Origin: Micromonospora musae
GTDB lineage: Bacteria; Actinomycetota; Actinomycetes; Mycobacteriales; Micromonosporaceae
Assembly (NCBI RefSeq): GCF_003626635.1
Contig: NZ_RAZT01000004.1
Coordinates: 434,001 to 498,000, forward strand
Length of the DNA stretch: 64,000 nt
Direction: 5' to 3'
In this document: piece by piece, positions 26,301-29,300 of the stretch
Layout: every line of letters begins with the position of its first letter
Numbering within the stretch: the stretch's first letter is position 1
Notes under the pieces: generated by a model
Databases searched by the model: none
The model's input: the letters and a program-made list of their open reading frames with translations, nothing else
What the model was told of the DNA's origin: nothing
Position numbers and translations under genes: made by a program

Positions 26301-29300
26301 CGCGAGCGGGTTCACCGGCTCGACCGGCAGATCGACGGCGAAGCGCACCCCCGGTCGCAGGCCGGGCGGGAGCGGCGGGACGTGCTCGCCCTCGACGGCG
26401 GCGAGCGGCCCGGTCGTTTCCGGGCCCCGCCCGGGCGCGGCCGGCGCCGGGGTCACCGACGCCGGCGGCGGGACCGGGGTCGTCGGCTCGCTCACCGGCC
26501 CGTCCGTCGGCGGCACCGCGGGGGCCGTCGTGGAGGTGGCGGCCGGCTCGACGAAGGACGCGGGTCCGGCCGGCGGCGGCGTGCCGGGCGTCGGAGTCAC
26601 CGCCGTGAGCTCGGCCGCCATCGATGTCACGGTCGGCGGCACGGCCACCGTGTCCGGCACGGCGGAGGTGAGGACCGGTGCAACCGTCACCGGCGCTGGG
26701 GTCAGGTTCTCCTCGCTCTCCCGGGGCTGGTCGGCGGAGTACGTCGAGGCCTCGCTCACCGACGTCTCCGGCGTGGGCGGGGCCGCCGGTGGGGTGGGGG
26801 AGCGCCGCCCCCGCCGGAACAGGGCACCGTAGCGGTGGTCGGTCGGCGCGTCGACGATCGCCCGCGCGACGGACTCGGACTCGGGCCCGGTCGGGAGCAC
26901 CACCGGGGCCGGCTTTCCGGCGTCGGGTCCGTGGGCCGGTGGCTGCTCGGTGAGCGGGATCTCGCGCCCCGTCGGGTCGAGGACGAGCACCCGCGCGGCG
27001 ATGGCGGAGCCCAGGTCGTCACGGGTGACGAGCCGGCTCCCCTTCGGCTGCTGCGGCTCCAACCACTGCAACGGTTCGGAGAGGTCGGTGGTGTGGTAGA
27101 GCGCGAAGGCGTGGCCGATGCCGCTGGGCTGCTGCCACAGGACGAGCGCCATGCTGCCCGGCCCGGCCTGCTCGACGGCCCGCTCGACGTCCGTCCAGGA
27201 CGAGATCGGGCGCCACGTCGCGCCGCCGCCGAGCCGGTCCGCCACGTGCCCGGTGCCGACCTTCAGGTCGTCGGTGCTCCGGCCTGCTCGGGCGATCGGC
27301 GCCCGCTGCGTGAAGACCGACTGCTGGATGGCGATGAGTTGGTCGACACAGAGCTCCGGATCCGGCTGCCCGTCCGGGTTCCCGGACTGCGGGCGTACCC
27401 GGTCGGCGACCTCGTCGACCAGCTGCTCGACGCCGTCGCGGTCGAGCCGTACGGCCGGCTGGTCCCCGAACTGCGGCACCTGCGACGGGACACGCCGCGG
27501 CCCGTCGCTCTCGGATCCGGGTGGGGTGTCCCGGCGCGTGCTTTCCGCTCGCCGCCCGCCGGTCTCGTCGAGACTCGTAGCCGGCGTCGGGCTCGCGGGC
27601 CCGCCCGGCGCGGGCGCCGGCGCGTCGCCGGAGTCTCGGTACGGGTTGTTCGACCCGAGCCCGTCGGTGGGCGCGGGGGCCGGCGTCTCGACGGAGTCTC
27701 GGTACGGGTTGTTCGACCCGAGCCCATCGGTGGAGGCGGGCGCCGGAACCTCGGCGGCGACCCGGAAGGGGTTGTTCGCTCCGGTCTGATCGGTGGCCGT
27801 GGGGGTGGGCACCCCTGCGGAGGTTCGGAACGGGTCGTCCACCCTGCTCGGACCGTTGCCGGCGCCGGAGCCGTTCGGTGGGCCGCCGGTGCCGTTGTCC
27901 CGGATCGGCGTGGGCTGCGACGTCGTCCCGGTCGACGCGGCGGGGCCGTTGGCGGCCGTGCCGCTGCCGGTGCCGGTCGACCCGCTGCCGGTCGTGGTGG
28001 TGCCGCTCGTGGTGGTGCCGGGTCCGGTCGTGGTGGTGCCCGTCGTGCCGGGTCCGGTGGTGCTGGTGGCGCCGGGTCCGGTGGCTCCGGTAGTGCCGGG
28101 CCCACCGGCGGGCGACGGGGCGGCCGGTCCGGCGGCGGGTGTTCCGCTCCACGTGCCACCCGCGGCCGGCGGGCCGCTGTCGACCGAGGTGCCGTCGCCC
28201 TGACCGGTCGTGTCGGCCGTGCCGGAGGTGTCGGACACGCCGCTCGTGTCGGTGGTGTCGATCGTGTCGAAGGGGCCGAACTCCACGGGCACCACGGTTA
28301 TCGGTGGCGGTATGTAGAGGCCCTCCTCGTCCGGGGTGGTCGAGCTCCCGGAGTCGGAGTTCGTCGAGCCGTCGGAGACGTCCCTGGTGGGGGAGTTCGG
28401 CCCGTTCGCGTCGGTCGGGCCGTCGCCGGGGTGCTGCTGGTCCACGCTCGGCGGGTCGGCGTACGGCGGGGGCGTGACCCGCGTCGGCCCGTCGTCGCTG
28501 TCGTCGCCGCCGGGCCGCGCGCCACCCTCCGCGCCACCCGTACCGGTGCCGGAGGTGTTCCCACCGTTCGAAGCTGCGCCGTTCGAGCCCGCGCCGTTCG
28601 AAGCTGCGCCGTTCGAGCCCGCGCCGTTCGAGCCCGCGCCGTTCGAAGCTGCGCCGTTCGAGCCCGCGCCGTTCGAGCCCGCCCCGCCGGTGGAACCGCC
28701 GCCACCGGATGCGCCCCCGGTGCCACCCGCCGATCCGGGTGTGGTCGAGGGTGGCGCCGTCGCCTCGTCGTAGGACGGTGGCGGGTCGACCGGTATCGGC
28801 GGGCCGCCGACGGGCGGTCCGTCGCCCGAGGAGCCCGCGCCGATGCCGCCACCGGGACCGTGGGTCTCCATCCGGAGGTGGGTTCCCGCTATCGTGCCGA
28901 GTCCGCTCAGCAGGCCGGAGAGGGCGCCGGAGACGAAGGTGGCCGGTGTGCTGCTCCACTCCCAGCCCTCGCCCGTCATCGCGCCGTAGGTGCCCTCGCC
29001 GACGACCTCGGTCGCGCCCTCGTGCAGCGTCTCCCCGGCGAGCGACTGGTGCCCGGCCGCCGGGTCGTGCTTGCGGTACGGCGGCGGCGCGTCGGGGTCC
29101 TTCTTCGTGTACGGGGGCGGGGCGTCGGGGTCGTTCTTCGAGCCGGAGTACGTCGGTGCGTTGTCGGACTCCTTGACCACGGTCTCGATGACGGGCTGCT
29201 TGACCGGGGGCGGGAGTGGGCCGTCGTCCTTGATCGGAGCCGGGGTGGGCAGGTCGTCCGCCGCGCCCTTTCCCGGCGGCGGGATCGGCACGTTGCCCTT

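Larger units (their letters stand above)
27500..29290 (-). other. Giant protein: Pro/Gly/Ser/Thr low-complexity linker with PPxY and NPY/NPF motifs
   Basis: Residues about 230-830 are disordered-looking. Motifs seen include two DPDAPPPY units near 29075-29135, PPPSYDEAT near 28761-28790, TPPPYADPP near 28450-28485, and three 21-residue units with NNPFR or NNPYR cores near 27630-27800. Such linkers join toxin domains to their export domain; PPxY is also the ligand class of eukaryotic WW domains. Confidence 0.7.
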
